From assembly GCA_944470555.2 (NCBI GenBank), contig OX104128.1, positions 124,001 to 188,000 on the forward strand: 64,000 nucleotides of DNA, given 5' to 3'. Every line of letters starts with the position of its first letter. Positions within the stretch are counted from its first letter, which is position 1. The notes beneath the pieces are model-generated. The model did no database searches. It saw only the letters and a program-made list of their open reading frames with translations, and had not been told where the DNA came from. Shown here piece after piece: positions 23,991 to 35,460 of this stretch. Position numbers and translations under genes: made by a program. Source of the stretch: Heterobilharzia americana. Lineage: Eukaryota > Platyhelminthes > Trematoda > Strigeidida > Schistosomatidae.

Positions 23991-24514
23991 GTTGTGACTA
24001 GCAGAGGAACAAGATATTCAGCGAAGAGACTGTTTTCAACGAATTTATTTTCAAGCTGTACAATCGTATATATATGGTATTTGGAAAAAATTATATTCTG
24101 TGAGGAAAACTAAACACTATATGGTGATGACAATAATAATAGAGAGGGTGATGACATAGGCATTTATGATTATAATAACAATTGAAGTGCGAATGATAAC
24201 AAAAAGATTATGTAATATATGGAATGGTACATAGAGAGTATATAACTCAGACGGGGGTGGAAAAATTGTTGAAAATGGTAAATCACTTAAGTAATATGTA
24301 ATGGCACTAGACAAATTAGACAAGATGAAGTCAATGTTTTCTAAAAGGATTAAGACAATTAAGTTAAAAGACGCCGGAAACTAGTTAAAGTGAAGGCGAT
24401 TATAATAACAATAATAGTGATAAAGGAAGGATACAAAGGTTAAATTAACAAAGTGGGAGGGGGAGCTAATGGGGTGGGAAAATGTTATGGCCATGATAAA
24501 GACAGTGACTACAC

Positions 24515-25260
24515 TTACTTCTTTTGTACACACAGATCAGGTCTTAGTTCATGAATAGCTAAAGCCTCCGCTGTTTTAAGGAGTTGAAAACGAAGAGAAC
24601 ATAGGAGGTTTGGGCCAATTTGATAAATAATTTCAAAGTCATCGTCTGGATTTGTTGTGTGATGGAAGTCAACCAAATGTTCTAGAATCAAACTTCTAAC
24701 AGACTTTCTTTCACCTTTATAAAACCAAGCAGGAACATGTTCTCGTATACGTGTAGAAAGCATTCTCTGGCTATGGCCGATGTACCTTGCTCCCCAAGAG
24801 CAGGTGAACTGGTAGATACACATAGAGGCGGCCAAACGAGGAAGCTTGTCTTTAACGGAAACGGGGAATAGTTTGCGGCTGGTAAAAGTCAACTGAAGTC
24901 CTGCTGAAAAGAAAGCCCTATTGATTGATCTGGTAAGATGATTCTTCAGTGTATCCAATGCTAGGTCTCCTTTAGACTATAGGCTGATAAACAATCTTTT
25001 CTTTGAGACCGAGTGGATGACTGGTTTAGTGTTTCTTTCCCGCATATTTTTATCAATAAAACGGCTAGGGTAACCGTTTTCGACAAGTATGCTTTTTAAA
25101 AAAGATAGCTCTTCATCGATACAATCATCACTACAGATATTTCTTATTCGATAGCAAAGAGAGTGAATAAGATTTCTTTTTCTGTTAATGGGTACCCAAT
25201 TATAAAAATTAGTTAGTTGTCCGTTCCACGTTGAAAACAGTCTCTTCGCTGAATATCTTG
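24515..25260 (-). pseudogene. Penelope-like GIY-YIG endonuclease ORF (broken)
   Basis: The last 147 codons (24958-24515) are open. They contain 'CIYQFTCSWGARYIGHSQRM', the GIY-YIG-type core of Penelope-like elements (with a Trp replacing the Cys of the usual C-x-C), then 'LSTRIREHVPAWFYKGER', 'SLILEHLVDFHHTTNPDDDF' and 'TAEALAIHELRPDLCVQKK' at the end. Upstream, in a shifted frame, 25250-24970 reads 'YSAKRLFSTWNGQLTNFYNW' and 'ENGYPSRFID', the connector between RT and endonuclease. The RT domain itself is absent. The nuclease would cut target DNA for insertion; this copy cannot move by itself. Confidence 0.85.
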
Positions 25261-25296
25261 TTCTTGATGTTACAATGGGAATTATTAAATTTCTAG

Positions 25297-25353
25297 CAGA
25301 GGAATCCAGAATGCTCGCTTTGTCCTATTCATGGCTCATCAGCCGGATCCATC
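25297..25353 (-). ncRNA. degenerate hammerhead ribozyme at Penelope-like element edge
   Basis: On the minus strand the core CTGATGA (complement of 25336-25342) is intact and stem I pairs over 6 bp (ATCCGG with CTGGAT, one G-U). The GAAA box has become AAAG and the GTC cleavage triplet ATT, so it should not self-cleave. Sequence and layout match the Smalpha hammerhead. Confidence 0.6.
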
Positions 25354-26739
25354 TACACCCTACTGAGTGATATGGTTCTGCCCGCGAACCGAACCTAGTA
25401 CAGTTATTTCACTGTTATAATAATAAACGATTTAATAAGTTAAACAACAAAATAAAGATAGATACTAACTGGATAACACTATAATTTACTGAGTTTTAAA
25501 CGTTCTCATTCCGAACATTTGTGAATATTGCAAAGTGAAAGGTAAAATTATACATCATTTGATGATCGTTATCGTAAAGCATAAAGATTACTGCTCGTTT
25601 TTATAGATTTGTCATAGGAAGTAGCCTAAATCAAAATCAGCCTTCTAAGCTGTCCTACACTAACGTGTGTGGGCAGGGACTGCTTTATTCTTCACATGAC
25701 CAACGAAAATAAGTATTCAACTTCACACCTAGTGACTTTTAGGTTCAATAAATGATATGCGTTCTTTTTTTCAATTTTCAATTTCCAATTACGTCTTCAA
25801 TTCAACAGTAGCGCAAAACACAGCTTTCAGTGTGCATTGCATTCGGTTGTGTCCTCTTCAGCTGCTACAGGTTGACTACTAAGTGTTTTGAAAACCAGAA
25901 TTCTTTTAATTGCTACAGCTTCTGAAAATCGAAGCAAGACTTAATTAAACGGCTTAACTAATGGTATCTAAGGCATTTTAAATTTCAAAATTATGTATCA
26001 CGCCAAGCAAATGACAAACAATCGGACTGTCAATGCTATTTAGTCTATTCAGTCATGGATTTATCGGGATATGTTCAAGCGAACGAGCGGTTGTCTGTGT
26101 CCCTCTGTCTACACAACGTAGCTACTTTGATGAGTTGAAGTAAATTAAGTTGCAGGTGGTATGAGATAGGCATTTTTATACCTTTTTTTGCATTACTGAA
26201 CACTTTACCGATGATCACTGGATTATTTTCACTGTAGGAACGTGTAACTGACTGCAGCTTCCAGTCTTTGAGTAAGAGGTTTGGTCGGAAGAAAGCTGAC
26301 GAATAGTGAGTCACCTGTGTCAATTATCTTTTGTTCAGCTGTGAAATGATGCACCTTGAATCCCCTCTAATGTTTCAAAATAACATAAGTCATTACAATG
26401 TTGCTATGCTTTCCGATGAATTTTTATTCTGCTTCTTTTTCTGTAAAAATTAGTAAACTTCACAATGTTTGCTTATTTAATATCCTGAAAGCTTTGGAGA
26501 TATCGGTTTAGCATTCAGTTTCACACAGGCGTTTGGCTATTACATCTTTAGTGATATTTTTTACCTTGTAAGCACAAATTTCTTGGAAAAATGGTAATTA
26601 TATAAAGTAGTATAGAAGAAAGCATCTATCAAGCCCAGTTTAGGAATCACAAGTTGTCTTTTATCACTTTATTGAGTAATAAGCATTAGAAACACTCATA
26701 TCTCTTATTCAAAAACCTTAAAAACATAAGCTTCATACC

Positions 26740-27000
26740 TTGATGTGAAGTGTTAGACAGGCAGCATACAAAGAACAAATAGATAGAAAAAGATATATCA
26801 AAACAGAAAAAGGAGTGTGCAAAGAGATGAAAATTAAAAAGTAGGTTAGTCGACACACTGAAGCTTCAGAAGACATAAAATTGTGGATATATTTGCCCCA
26901 TTTTGACCGATTTTCAACCATGCTACCAACAGTCTCCAACCACTGTTTCCTATTGCCTTAGGGACCTCAACCAGATAGTCTACACCTAAAATTTCGGCGA
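26740..27000 (-). mobile_element. short family B RT relic
   Basis: The minus strand keeps 'ETVGSMVENRSKWGKYIHN', the family B C-terminus (LGDMAxNRxxWxRxIH), preceded by a 'AIGNSGW' remnant. Only about 40 codons are recognisable. Confidence 0.5.
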
Positions 27001-27834
27001 TGGTTTCACTAAATATCGTCCTTTTGCCATTATCCCTTTTCAAAGTGAACAGTTACAGCGTCTTGCCTAGCGCTAATACCTTCTCTGTCTATCTAGCTTT
27101 CACTAATCACCATCGCTGACCATCACTGAGCAAACTTTTGATCAGTTTACCTTTAATTTGCTTTCGCTCCTTATTGCGGTCAAAGTCAGTTGAAATCGGT
27201 CAGTTCGAATGATATTGTGGAAATCCTATGACTTTTGATCAGGTGAAATATTAATAGTGAATCAAATGAAAGCCTTTTTCCGCTTGAATTTCATGATTCT
27301 TGGTACTTCTCAACAGGGTATGTCTCCTGTCTTGAAGACAGAGATTTGAACCAGTGTCACTCATCACTGAAGTCAGAAACTTTATTTCTAAGCTACTGAG
27401 GTTACCACTGACTGATAGTCAGACTACAGCATATATAGTAGTTGCCAGTGACATCTATCAAACAATAATCCGAATTAACCTCAACTTTTTAAATGGTCTC
27501 AATGCACTTATCTCAGTATGTTTCGTTTTCCTTGCCTTCTCCTAAACACAGTTCATTTGTGTAGCTATAATGTATTACAGAAATAATACATTTATATTCT
27601 GACGTCAGATTTGTGGTGGACATTAAAAAAAGGATCTATTGGCAACTTGAACGTTGAATATTCCACTAAATGATACTCTTCCTTTATACCACAAACTGTA
27701 GCCGGGAAAATACCAGATTAAAACCGATGATAGTCGATAAAAGTTAAAGTAAGGTGGATCTGCTATAATGACATACTTATTGATTAAAGGAAATATAGGA
27801 GAACTGTGGTCTTGGTGCTTTGATACAAATTTGC

Positions 27835-27838
<4 letters not shown>

Positions 27839-27887
<49 letters not shown>
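27839..27887. repeat. (AT)n microsatellite
   Basis: About 49 bp of AT dinucleotides. ORFs that read YIYIYI across it are artefacts. Confidence 0.98.
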
Positions 27888-27888
<1 letters not shown>

Positions 27889-28369
27889 CCATCGCAACAA
27901 GGGAGGTAGGTGTTCTGTTATTGATGGGATTTCTTAAACAAATTGTAAAGTATTGAAGAAAAATAAAATAAAATTTTAGAAGTTGATAAATTTGTACTTC
28001 AAGTAACCTAGGTCTTTATGATTGTCTTAAAAACCCTGAGAATCTTATGTAAATCAAATTGTATTGGATAATAGTTGTGTACTATTTCTAAGGTTATCTT
28101 AAGTTGGCATCCATAAATTCTTTCACTGTGTGGTCACAGCCATTGATTGGAAAAAGAGCACTAATCTGTTTTCAAACTAAAATGTCACAACTGTTCGACT
28201 TCTGGTTTCATTTCACTATAGTTAATATATTAATATTGGGATGGCCTATAACAAGTATTTTGTATACAAAGCCACTGCCTACCTCAAGGTGCATTTCTAG
28301 CATAAGTAGAACTGGCTTAGAAGAAGATGTGGAACAAGTTTATGAAGTCTCTTAATCTCTGTCTGAGGT

Positions 28370-28640
28370 ATATAGGGAGCTGGAAACTGACTGGTGGTAG
28401 TCCTTGAGTCGACAAGAATCACTGATTTAAAACCCTCGGTGACATGGCTGAAAGTCGGTCACAGTGGCGCAGATGAATTCACTCTTTAATGTCCCGTAAA
28501 GTTCGGGTGTTTTGGTAGACCTTAATTCTTAAATTTCCTCTCCCCTTACATACCTTTGTCTTCATTAGTATCAATCTTTTTCTATCCACTTGTTATTTGT
28601 ATGCTTACACGAATTATAGCAACTTGAACCGATCCACGTC
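28370..28640 (+). mobile_element. short family B RT relic with 3' tail
   Basis: 'GDMAESRSQWRR' is encoded near 28440-28475 and the family tail 'agcaacttgaaccgatccacg' lies at 28618-28638. The rest of the element is missing. Confidence 0.55.
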
Positions 28641-30280
28641 TGTTCGAGATTCTATGTTGATTCTGTCTAACTGTCTGTTTGACATCAGCGACTGAGTAGG
28701 AGACATATTTTCAATAATATAATGAGCATTTGTGGATTTTAAAGACAACTGAATGATCTGTCATGACTGGAATGAAAAGATCACCTGTCTCATAAGGATT
28801 CTGACTACATACCAGAATGAACTTAGCTTTGGTTGTGTTGCATCCTCTCAGCTTGATAGTTTTATTGTGAACCTTTTATTGTCTTTCTAAACAAAATTCA
28901 TCGCGCTGTCTTCAATGTAAAGTGGGCTATCTGTATCAGTGATCCAGTAGCATTCCCTGACGAACTGGCAGTTTTTCTACCTGATCTCTGAACTTGAAGT
29001 TCTTATTTCTAACCACAAAAGTGCAGCGGCTACACCTGCTTTTGTTTTTTTTCTACCAAACTTCAGATAGTTGTAACATGAAGATATCATTAGATTATGA
29101 TGAAACTGAACTATGATGAAAACGTACCGAATTATTTAAAAATCTGAACGCTAAACGAACAAAGGATTTAACTCGAAACCACGAAGATCCACATCATCAA
29201 GATAACTTTTATTGATGACAACATGATATAAATGAGGAATATATGTTATTAATTTTTAACATTCCATTGTTTTGCGAAGCAGTGAAACTGTGCTTCCACG
29301 AAAATTACTGTCCAATAAGTAAGAATTACCAATCCTATTCACTCATTAGGAATTCTCTTACCATGTGAACATTTATCACTCCTCAAATTACTCAAATTTC
29401 TGGACGGTCATAATGGCAACGAAAATCCGTACAAACAGTAAACCCGAAGAGATCATCTCACCTATTAACTTTAAAGTGAACACATTCGCAACAATACTGT
29501 GCAACAAACTTTTCTAGCACTTCATCTAACAGTGAATATACCTCCTTGACATTGCTGCATACGTTAACGATAACAGTTTGGAAAACCCAATGCCATTGGT
29601 CTGCAGTTCTTCAAATGTTTTTTTCTTTGCACCACAATATTTAATTCTGATGGGGGAAATCTACATTGTTATGAACGGTAACACTTGAATAGATATCCAG
29701 TTGGATTACATAGTTATGTGGAAACTCACAGATTCCCGAAATCATCAGTGTGGGTTCTTTCGGTCTCCGAAGCTTATAAGCATAAGAATGTATGGTAGAA
29801 TAGACATTTTTCTAGCGTAACGGGGCATTGAGAAGATGAGTCAAACATGCCGACTGCTTGTAAAGGAAATTTGGAATTTCGCGCGACCCGGGTGCCACCA
29901 ATAGTTTAAAAAGGTATGACTGAAAATGATCTAAACTTTATCACTTTGTATATGCAGGAAAGTGGTATTTTCTCGTTCATTTCATAACTTGTGGAACCTT
30001 CTGATGTTTTTAATCGAATTTAATGACGTCCCTTCTGTGCCATTCAGGTCCCGTAAAATCTTGTAGATTTTTCACTTATATCAAAGTGATGATGCCTGTA
30101 AACTGGCTTCTCTCGTGTTAAATTACTAATATGAGAATAAAATACTTACTACTATTATTATTATTATGAGAAGCTATGACCGGTAGGGTAAACCAGGTCC
30201 GTCGTCAGGACATACTCAGGGATGGTATTGGATGATGGTCGTGCTATTTGTCAAATTGATAGAAATAGGAAAATTTGAAC
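28641..30280. other. intergenic, nothing recognised
   Basis: No ORF with coding character. An ATT-rich tract at 30155-30170 could be the tail of an old non-LTR insertion but nothing upstream supports it. Confidence 0.45.
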
Positions 30281-30285
30281 ATCTG

Positions 30286-30500
30286 GATCCCAAGCCGATG
30301 ACACATTGGTGATGTGATGGCTTTGTAACCTGAATGACTTGGGTTCCATTTTCGGCGGGGTCATCAGTGTGCAGTCCTGACGTCGTCCTGTATTATAATG
30401 AAACAGCTTTCCAGTGCTCCCAAGTTTGAAATGTTTGTCCAATGAATGCCGCTTCATGATGAATACCAGCCTGAAATCAATAAATAGTTCTCCATAAACC
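30286..30500 (+). mobile_element. tRNA-derived SINE-like copy
   Basis: A tRNA-like segment with box B-like GGGTTCCATTTTCGGCGGGG (30349-30363 region) is followed by 'TCATGATGAATACCAGCCTG', a tail like that of the copy at 13100-13265. A second, weaker tRNA-like segment lies at 30655-30720 (GAAGCTCAGTCGGTTGACTG). Confidence 0.4.
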
Positions 30501-30719
30501 TTCAAAGTAAATTTATCCTTTTCCTTATTGGTTGATTCATTGGATCTATGTCTAAAGAACTATTGATTGCTGATCGTATAGTTTTATCTTCCAGCGTTAA
30601 AGCATTCCATAGGTTTAGAAAAGACGAATCAACTTGTGATGGTTAACGTTAAACTTGTGAAGCTCAGTCGGTTGACTGTGTAACTGATAACTCCGAGACC
30701 GGTGTTCTGAAGCCTTCTA

Positions 30720-32384
30720 TAAACAAGATTTTCACATCTGAATTCAGGTAGCCCCCTAGAACTGATGACACTTCTGTCAAACTATGGTTACTTCAGATTG
30801 TTTCACTGAAATCCCATTGGTGTTTCTTTTTTAGCCAAGGTATAGAGTGAGATAGTATAATCTACTGACTACAGATTCAAGCACAGTTTATTACTTTTAA
30901 TGAAACATTTGTCCTCGAAACGTCACTTAGTAAATCATAATCGATCACTGTGTTTGCTACAGCACATCAACAAATCTGAAATGGATTAACACACTCTACC
31001 AAGCCTTGTTCTTGCTTTAATCTCCCATATATTCATGAATTCCCTACTACTTTTGACCGCATATCAAGAATGTGGTTTGATTATCGATTTTCGATGTTCA
31101 TTTACATCTTAAACTCCATTTTGTATCTTTATACTTGTCATTTTGTCGAATCATACTGTTTGAGTGGTGAATTAGTATTTGATAACAATTTATGGGACTT
31201 CAATAATAAGCATTTATCTTGACTAGTATTCTGAGTGAGTTGTTTTCGAACGGACCGAACAAAGAATAGTGCAAGATGCAGTTACATTTACTGTAGCCAA
31301 TTAATACATCTATTCTAAAAGACAATTTATTATTCACAAGTTATTTTCTAATATCGTTCTGAGAATATGTTTAAAAACTTTCTAAATACCCGACAACTAT
31401 TGTTTAACGCCTTATCGTTGTAAAATTATTATTAGTTAATTGCCGTCTATTCACTTCATTTTGTAACCGATGTGGATTTATAGCCTAGATTGTTTATTGC
31501 TGTATTTTATGAACACTGAACATTGAACACTGCACTGTATGTCTGAAGAAATGACTGTTAGTAATCGAATAACAAACTTTTTATCTTGTGTTCAATCCAG
31601 TCAGTGACCTATAAACTTGAGAACACATGACTAACTTTGAAGGCCATATAGGCAACCTGTGAAGTAACCATTGTGGTCTGCTAATCTTAAATGAGAGGGC
31701 ATTTTATACAGGGGGTACAGAAACCTTATTTAGTGTTACAGTAGTTGTTAGAGTGGCCTTGAGAATCACTCTATTCAACAAACATCAGCATAAACCACAT
31801 GAAACAAGCCTAACACTTTACTGTATTGATAATAGTAAAAGTGTAAAATTAATGCTAGGGTAGTGTTGCACTAAGACTAAAATCAATTTTCAGTTGTTGA
31901 TACCGGCATCCACCATTGTAGCACACCTAACCAGACAGATTACCCTTTTTGCAACAAATCAAGTAGAAAATACACAAGAATATCTTCATCAACTTATTAA
32001 GATGAAAACATATTTAGTTGCTAAAATATTCCGGTAGTTTTCTAATTATTTTACATCTTGATAAAACTACTTCTGGATTATTAGGTCAAAGGAAATTATG
32101 ATCACTAATCTGTATTCAATCATCTTCAAATAACAGTCTTGACTGAAACAGGTCATGAAATCGGTTCTCTTGCTGTTTAAAGTACGATTATCTGATCTTT
32201 TTTGTACTTCCTCTATGCTGAACAACTAAAAGTGTTTTTCTTTTACTAACCTTAAACGATATTATCATTTTTGTAAACTCCCATGGTACAATATGAATTG
32301 GGTTTACCTCTGGTTAGTTAAACTTCAGTATATGTTTACAATGCATCGGAAAAGGGCAGATGTAAATTGGTGAAACATATTTTC
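30720..32384. other. intergenic, nothing recognised
   Basis: AT-rich DNA without a supportable gene or element. Confidence 0.45.
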
Positions 32385-32560
32385 CACAATTATGGTCATA
32401 TAGGTCAACAGTGGAATCCAAGATGCGTGTTTTCATCCTTTTTGGGAGTTATCAGCTGGATGTACCCAGTGAGTGATGTTCCCACTGGAACTAGAAATCA
32501 TCACCCAACATCTTTAAGAAATGATAGAGCACTATCTAGCAGGCTAGAGAATATTACAAG
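32385..32560 (-). mobile_element. Smalpha-like SINE copy G with hammerhead domain
   Basis: On the minus strand: 'ccagtgggaacatcactcac', 'tacatccag', then CTGATAA (core CTGANGA with G8 changed; complement of 32449-32455), a stem II remnant, GAAAA and 'cttggattccactg'. Stem I (ATCCAG / TTGGAT) still pairs. The core change and a GCATC in place of GCGTC argue for an inactive ribozyme. Confidence 0.7.
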
Positions 32561-33109
32561 CTATAACACTGAAATATATCCGTCCCACAACAAGCGGATA
32601 ATGCACCAAGTTGACTAGTGACAAATAATAAGAAACCTGCATCAAAGAATCCACTATCAGTCAAAAATTACGGGGAATATCATGATATTTGTGCAGTAGC
32701 CCATATGACCCTTATAGCCAATCAATTCAGTTTAATGAAAGATAGGAAATTACAAAATGTAACTTCATATTTTTGATAATTATGGGATTTATTTAACAAG
32801 AAAAGCGATTTACAACTTGCAGGAGAGTAGTGTTTCTAACTATCCTTATAAGCTTTCTTCTGATCCTTTGATTATTGTTCCACTTCACAAAGTAATACCG
32901 AATCATTGTTGGATACTTGTGATCCCAAGTTGCTGTGGTAGTTAGAACTACTTGACCTTTGTTATCGGATAAGCTCCAACGCGGAGGCCTCATTACGGTC
33001 TAACTATTTAATATGTTATTGTCTGCTTTGTGGCTTGTATTGAAATCTAGGACGCTCACTTCTTTCAACTTTGTTGCTGTTTTTGACCTCCTTGCACAAT
33101 AGGTGGCTC

Positions 33110-33262
33110 ATGCATACCACTAGTCTAATGGATAACGCTTTGACGTTTGAAGTGATGGGTAGTGTGTTCACGTTTCAACGAGGACAACATCACTGACTAA
33201 GGTGCAGCTGACGAGTGCCAGATAAGACGAAATGCGCGTCTTGGATCCCACTGCTAGCAATC
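33110..33262 (+). mobile_element. Smalpha-like SINE copy C with hammerhead domain
   Basis: Box A-like TAGTCTAATGGATAACGC (33121-33138), weak box B (TTCACGTTTCAACG), then the hammerhead: CTGACGA 33208-33214, GAAA 33229-33232, GTC 33238-33240. Core and cleavage triplet are intact. Stem II has two mismatches (GTGC / AGAC) and stem I keeps only CAG/TTG next to the core. Confidence 0.75.
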
Positions 33263-33683
33263 TTATCAACTACGCTGTGAATTTAATGTTTAAAGATTCT
33301 CAAGGTTTGTTCATTTTGGTAAATATATACCCAGCCGTATGAAATTGAGAAACCTAATTGCTGACATGAGTGGTTATTAGGATGGCTTTTAAAGTCCACT
33401 CATCTACTTATGCCTTTAATACTCTAAGCTTTTCTCATTTCATAAATAATAGCATTATCCTTATCTATTGGTAGGACGGTAGCAATACTGGTAGAAGCAC
33501 TTTGCAAGGAAACCACTATGACCTTGAAAGTATTGATCAACGTGCCTGGTCACAGTCAGGTGATTGGCAAATTTCAGTTTCATTTCTGTCCCAATCTAAA
33601 AATATAATTGGTTGAAACTTCACTTCCTATTGGTAAAAAGAATATATTTATCCACTAATTGATGAAGAAGTCAAGACAGATGG

Positions 33684-33708
33684 GAGAGAGAGAGAGAGAG
33701 AGAGAGAG
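33684..33708. repeat. (GA)n microsatellite
   Basis: About 25 bp of GA dinucleotides, 520 bp upstream of the PDZ gene start codon. An ORF across it (33659-34078) is not coding-like. Confidence 0.95.
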
Positions 33709-34206
33709 GGTGATAGAAGGAAGGTTAAACACTCAAGACATACGCATATTAAGAGGCTGTACACAGTTGGACATACACAGTTCAAGTGATTTATTTGCAT
33801 GGACTAGTGAATGGTGTTCATTATTCTTACTACTTTCAATAGTTGCTGATTTTCTATATCTTCTGTTTTCACTAGAAAAAAGTACAGTAACATTGCTGTT
33901 TGAGAATCTTTACTTACTTAAAACGTCATCACTATACCTACAAACAGTGTATACAGACGCGCGCACATATCTGTTTACCTGTTTGCTATTTATTGTATGT
34001 GTCAGTGTTCTAACTGTAACCAAAGTTGGAAAAGTCAAATGTGTACGTGATCAGATTTCAGGTTTAGAGTTCACCTGAAACTGTAAAATCACCTATCCTT
34101 GAAAATTTCAACTTTTAAGGCGTTATACACCTTTTTTCAGATAGTTTTATTTCCAGAAAAATTTTATCAAAGTCTACAGTCTAATCTGTGTCTAACAGAT
34201 GGAAAT

Positions 34207-35460
34207 ATGAATGATTTGAAAGATAGAGAAGAAGAACAGCACATCAGAGAAGAAGAAAACACATCAGCAATCACAACAACTATTGAAGGTGATCGAATCG
34301 ATTCTGTTGAGGATTATATTTTGGAAAATTCACAAATGCAACAGGATCGACTATCTTCACAGTCATCTCATATGGAGCATGCAGTAGAGGAATATGAGGA
34401 GGAGGAGGACGACGAAGAAGAACAAGAAGAAGCATATGAACGAGATAACTATTCAAAGGAACCACCGAAATATATTAATGGGGATGAAAAAGTTTTTCAA
34501 GCAAAAATGCAAAACATTCTCCAAGAAATGAAAATGAAGGAGATTATCCGAGATAAAAGTGGAGAACGAACTTTTAGACAAACAAATGCTCATACAGTGA
34601 ATAGTAGACCGTTATCACCTGAATCCACAGATTTAACATCTGATCATAGCTATGACGGTTATTATATGAAGCATGAAGAAGAAGCAATTACAGTGGAAGA
34701 AGTAGAACGAAGAGATGTTACTGAAGATGAAAATAACGAGAGAATATCAACAGTTGACGACAGGGAGAGCTCAACTCAGTATGAATTAGAACCAGAGACA
34801 GAGGATATCAAACATGCTGAATCACAGGAACAGCCAAAAGGCGTTGAGTGTACATTTGAAGAAAGTTTATCTGAGAGTATGACACATACATCAGAAGATT
34901 CTGATGCACAAAGTCGTCTAATCTACAATGCAGTTCCGGCTATGAATTCCAAAACAAATGATGCAGTGAACTTTGTTCAAGAGCAGATTGAAACATTGAA
35001 ATTCAGTGAAGAGCCAAAGGTTAACGTTACCTATCCAAATAATCACTCAGCCACAGCCTTCTATGATAATTCGCACATCAATAACACAGAAAGACTCATA
35101 TCAAATTCGCCAACAAACCCAACATCCACACCTATGCAACCAACATCTCAATACGTAACCAACTCGAGATCTCGTCCAATAAGACCAATATATCAAAGTT
35201 CGGCTACTTTATCTAATCAACCTAAGCCAGCTCACCATAATTCTTCTTCAGCAATGCATTATCCCATCCGTAGAGCCTATTCACCGAAAGAAGAACCTAT
35301 CAGTCCACCAAAAAGTATTGTTCACATTGGATCACAAGTGATATCTGAACAAAGTGGACCATCATTAACAATTTCTTTACGTCGTCCAAACAGTGAACGT
35401 CATTGGGGATTCACATTCTACGGTGGGGCAGAACACGGATGCCCACCATTTGTAAACAAG
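34207..35460 (+). CDS. PDZ protein exon 1: acidic disordered N-terminus and first half of PDZ
   Basis: 418 codons from ATG 34207 to a GTGAGC donor at 35461. The frame is open upstream to 34099 but has no other ATG, and an acceptor lies at 34139-34140, so ATG 34207 (MNDLKDREEEQ) is preferred. Residues 1-90 are Glu-rich with an acidic run (EYEEEEDDEEEQEEAYE, about 60-78). Residues 100-380 are polar, Ser/Thr/Asn-rich and probably disordered, with 'RPIRPIYQ' and 'YPIRRAYSPKEEPISPPKS' patches. From residue 386 'SLTISLRRPNSERHWGFTFY' begins a PDZ domain, with WGFTFYGG as the carboxylate-binding loop region. PDZ proteins scaffold by binding C-terminal peptides, often at junctions or Z-discs; partner and location are not shown here. 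Confidence 0.88.

Larger units (their letters stand above)
23998..25360 (-). mobile_element. Penelope-like element, 3' part, with flanking repeats
   Basis: The coding strand is minus. The element carries a GIY-YIG endonuclease region (separate entry). A 35-bp inverted repeat (24007-24041 and 25229-25263, containing CTGAATATCTTGTTC) brackets it. A 12-bp direct repeat CTAGCAGAGGAA is found at 23998-24009 and 25293-25304. A degenerate hammerhead lies at 25297-25353. Repeat-flanked, 5'-truncated copies with hammerheads in the terminal repeats are known for Penelope-like elements. The boundaries are my inference. Confidence 0.72.

Noticed and set aside
33659..34078. 139-codon ORF with hydrophobic segments upstream of the PDZ gene
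   Set aside because: Starts in a GA microsatellite, has irregular composition and no splice sites joining it to the next exon in frame.
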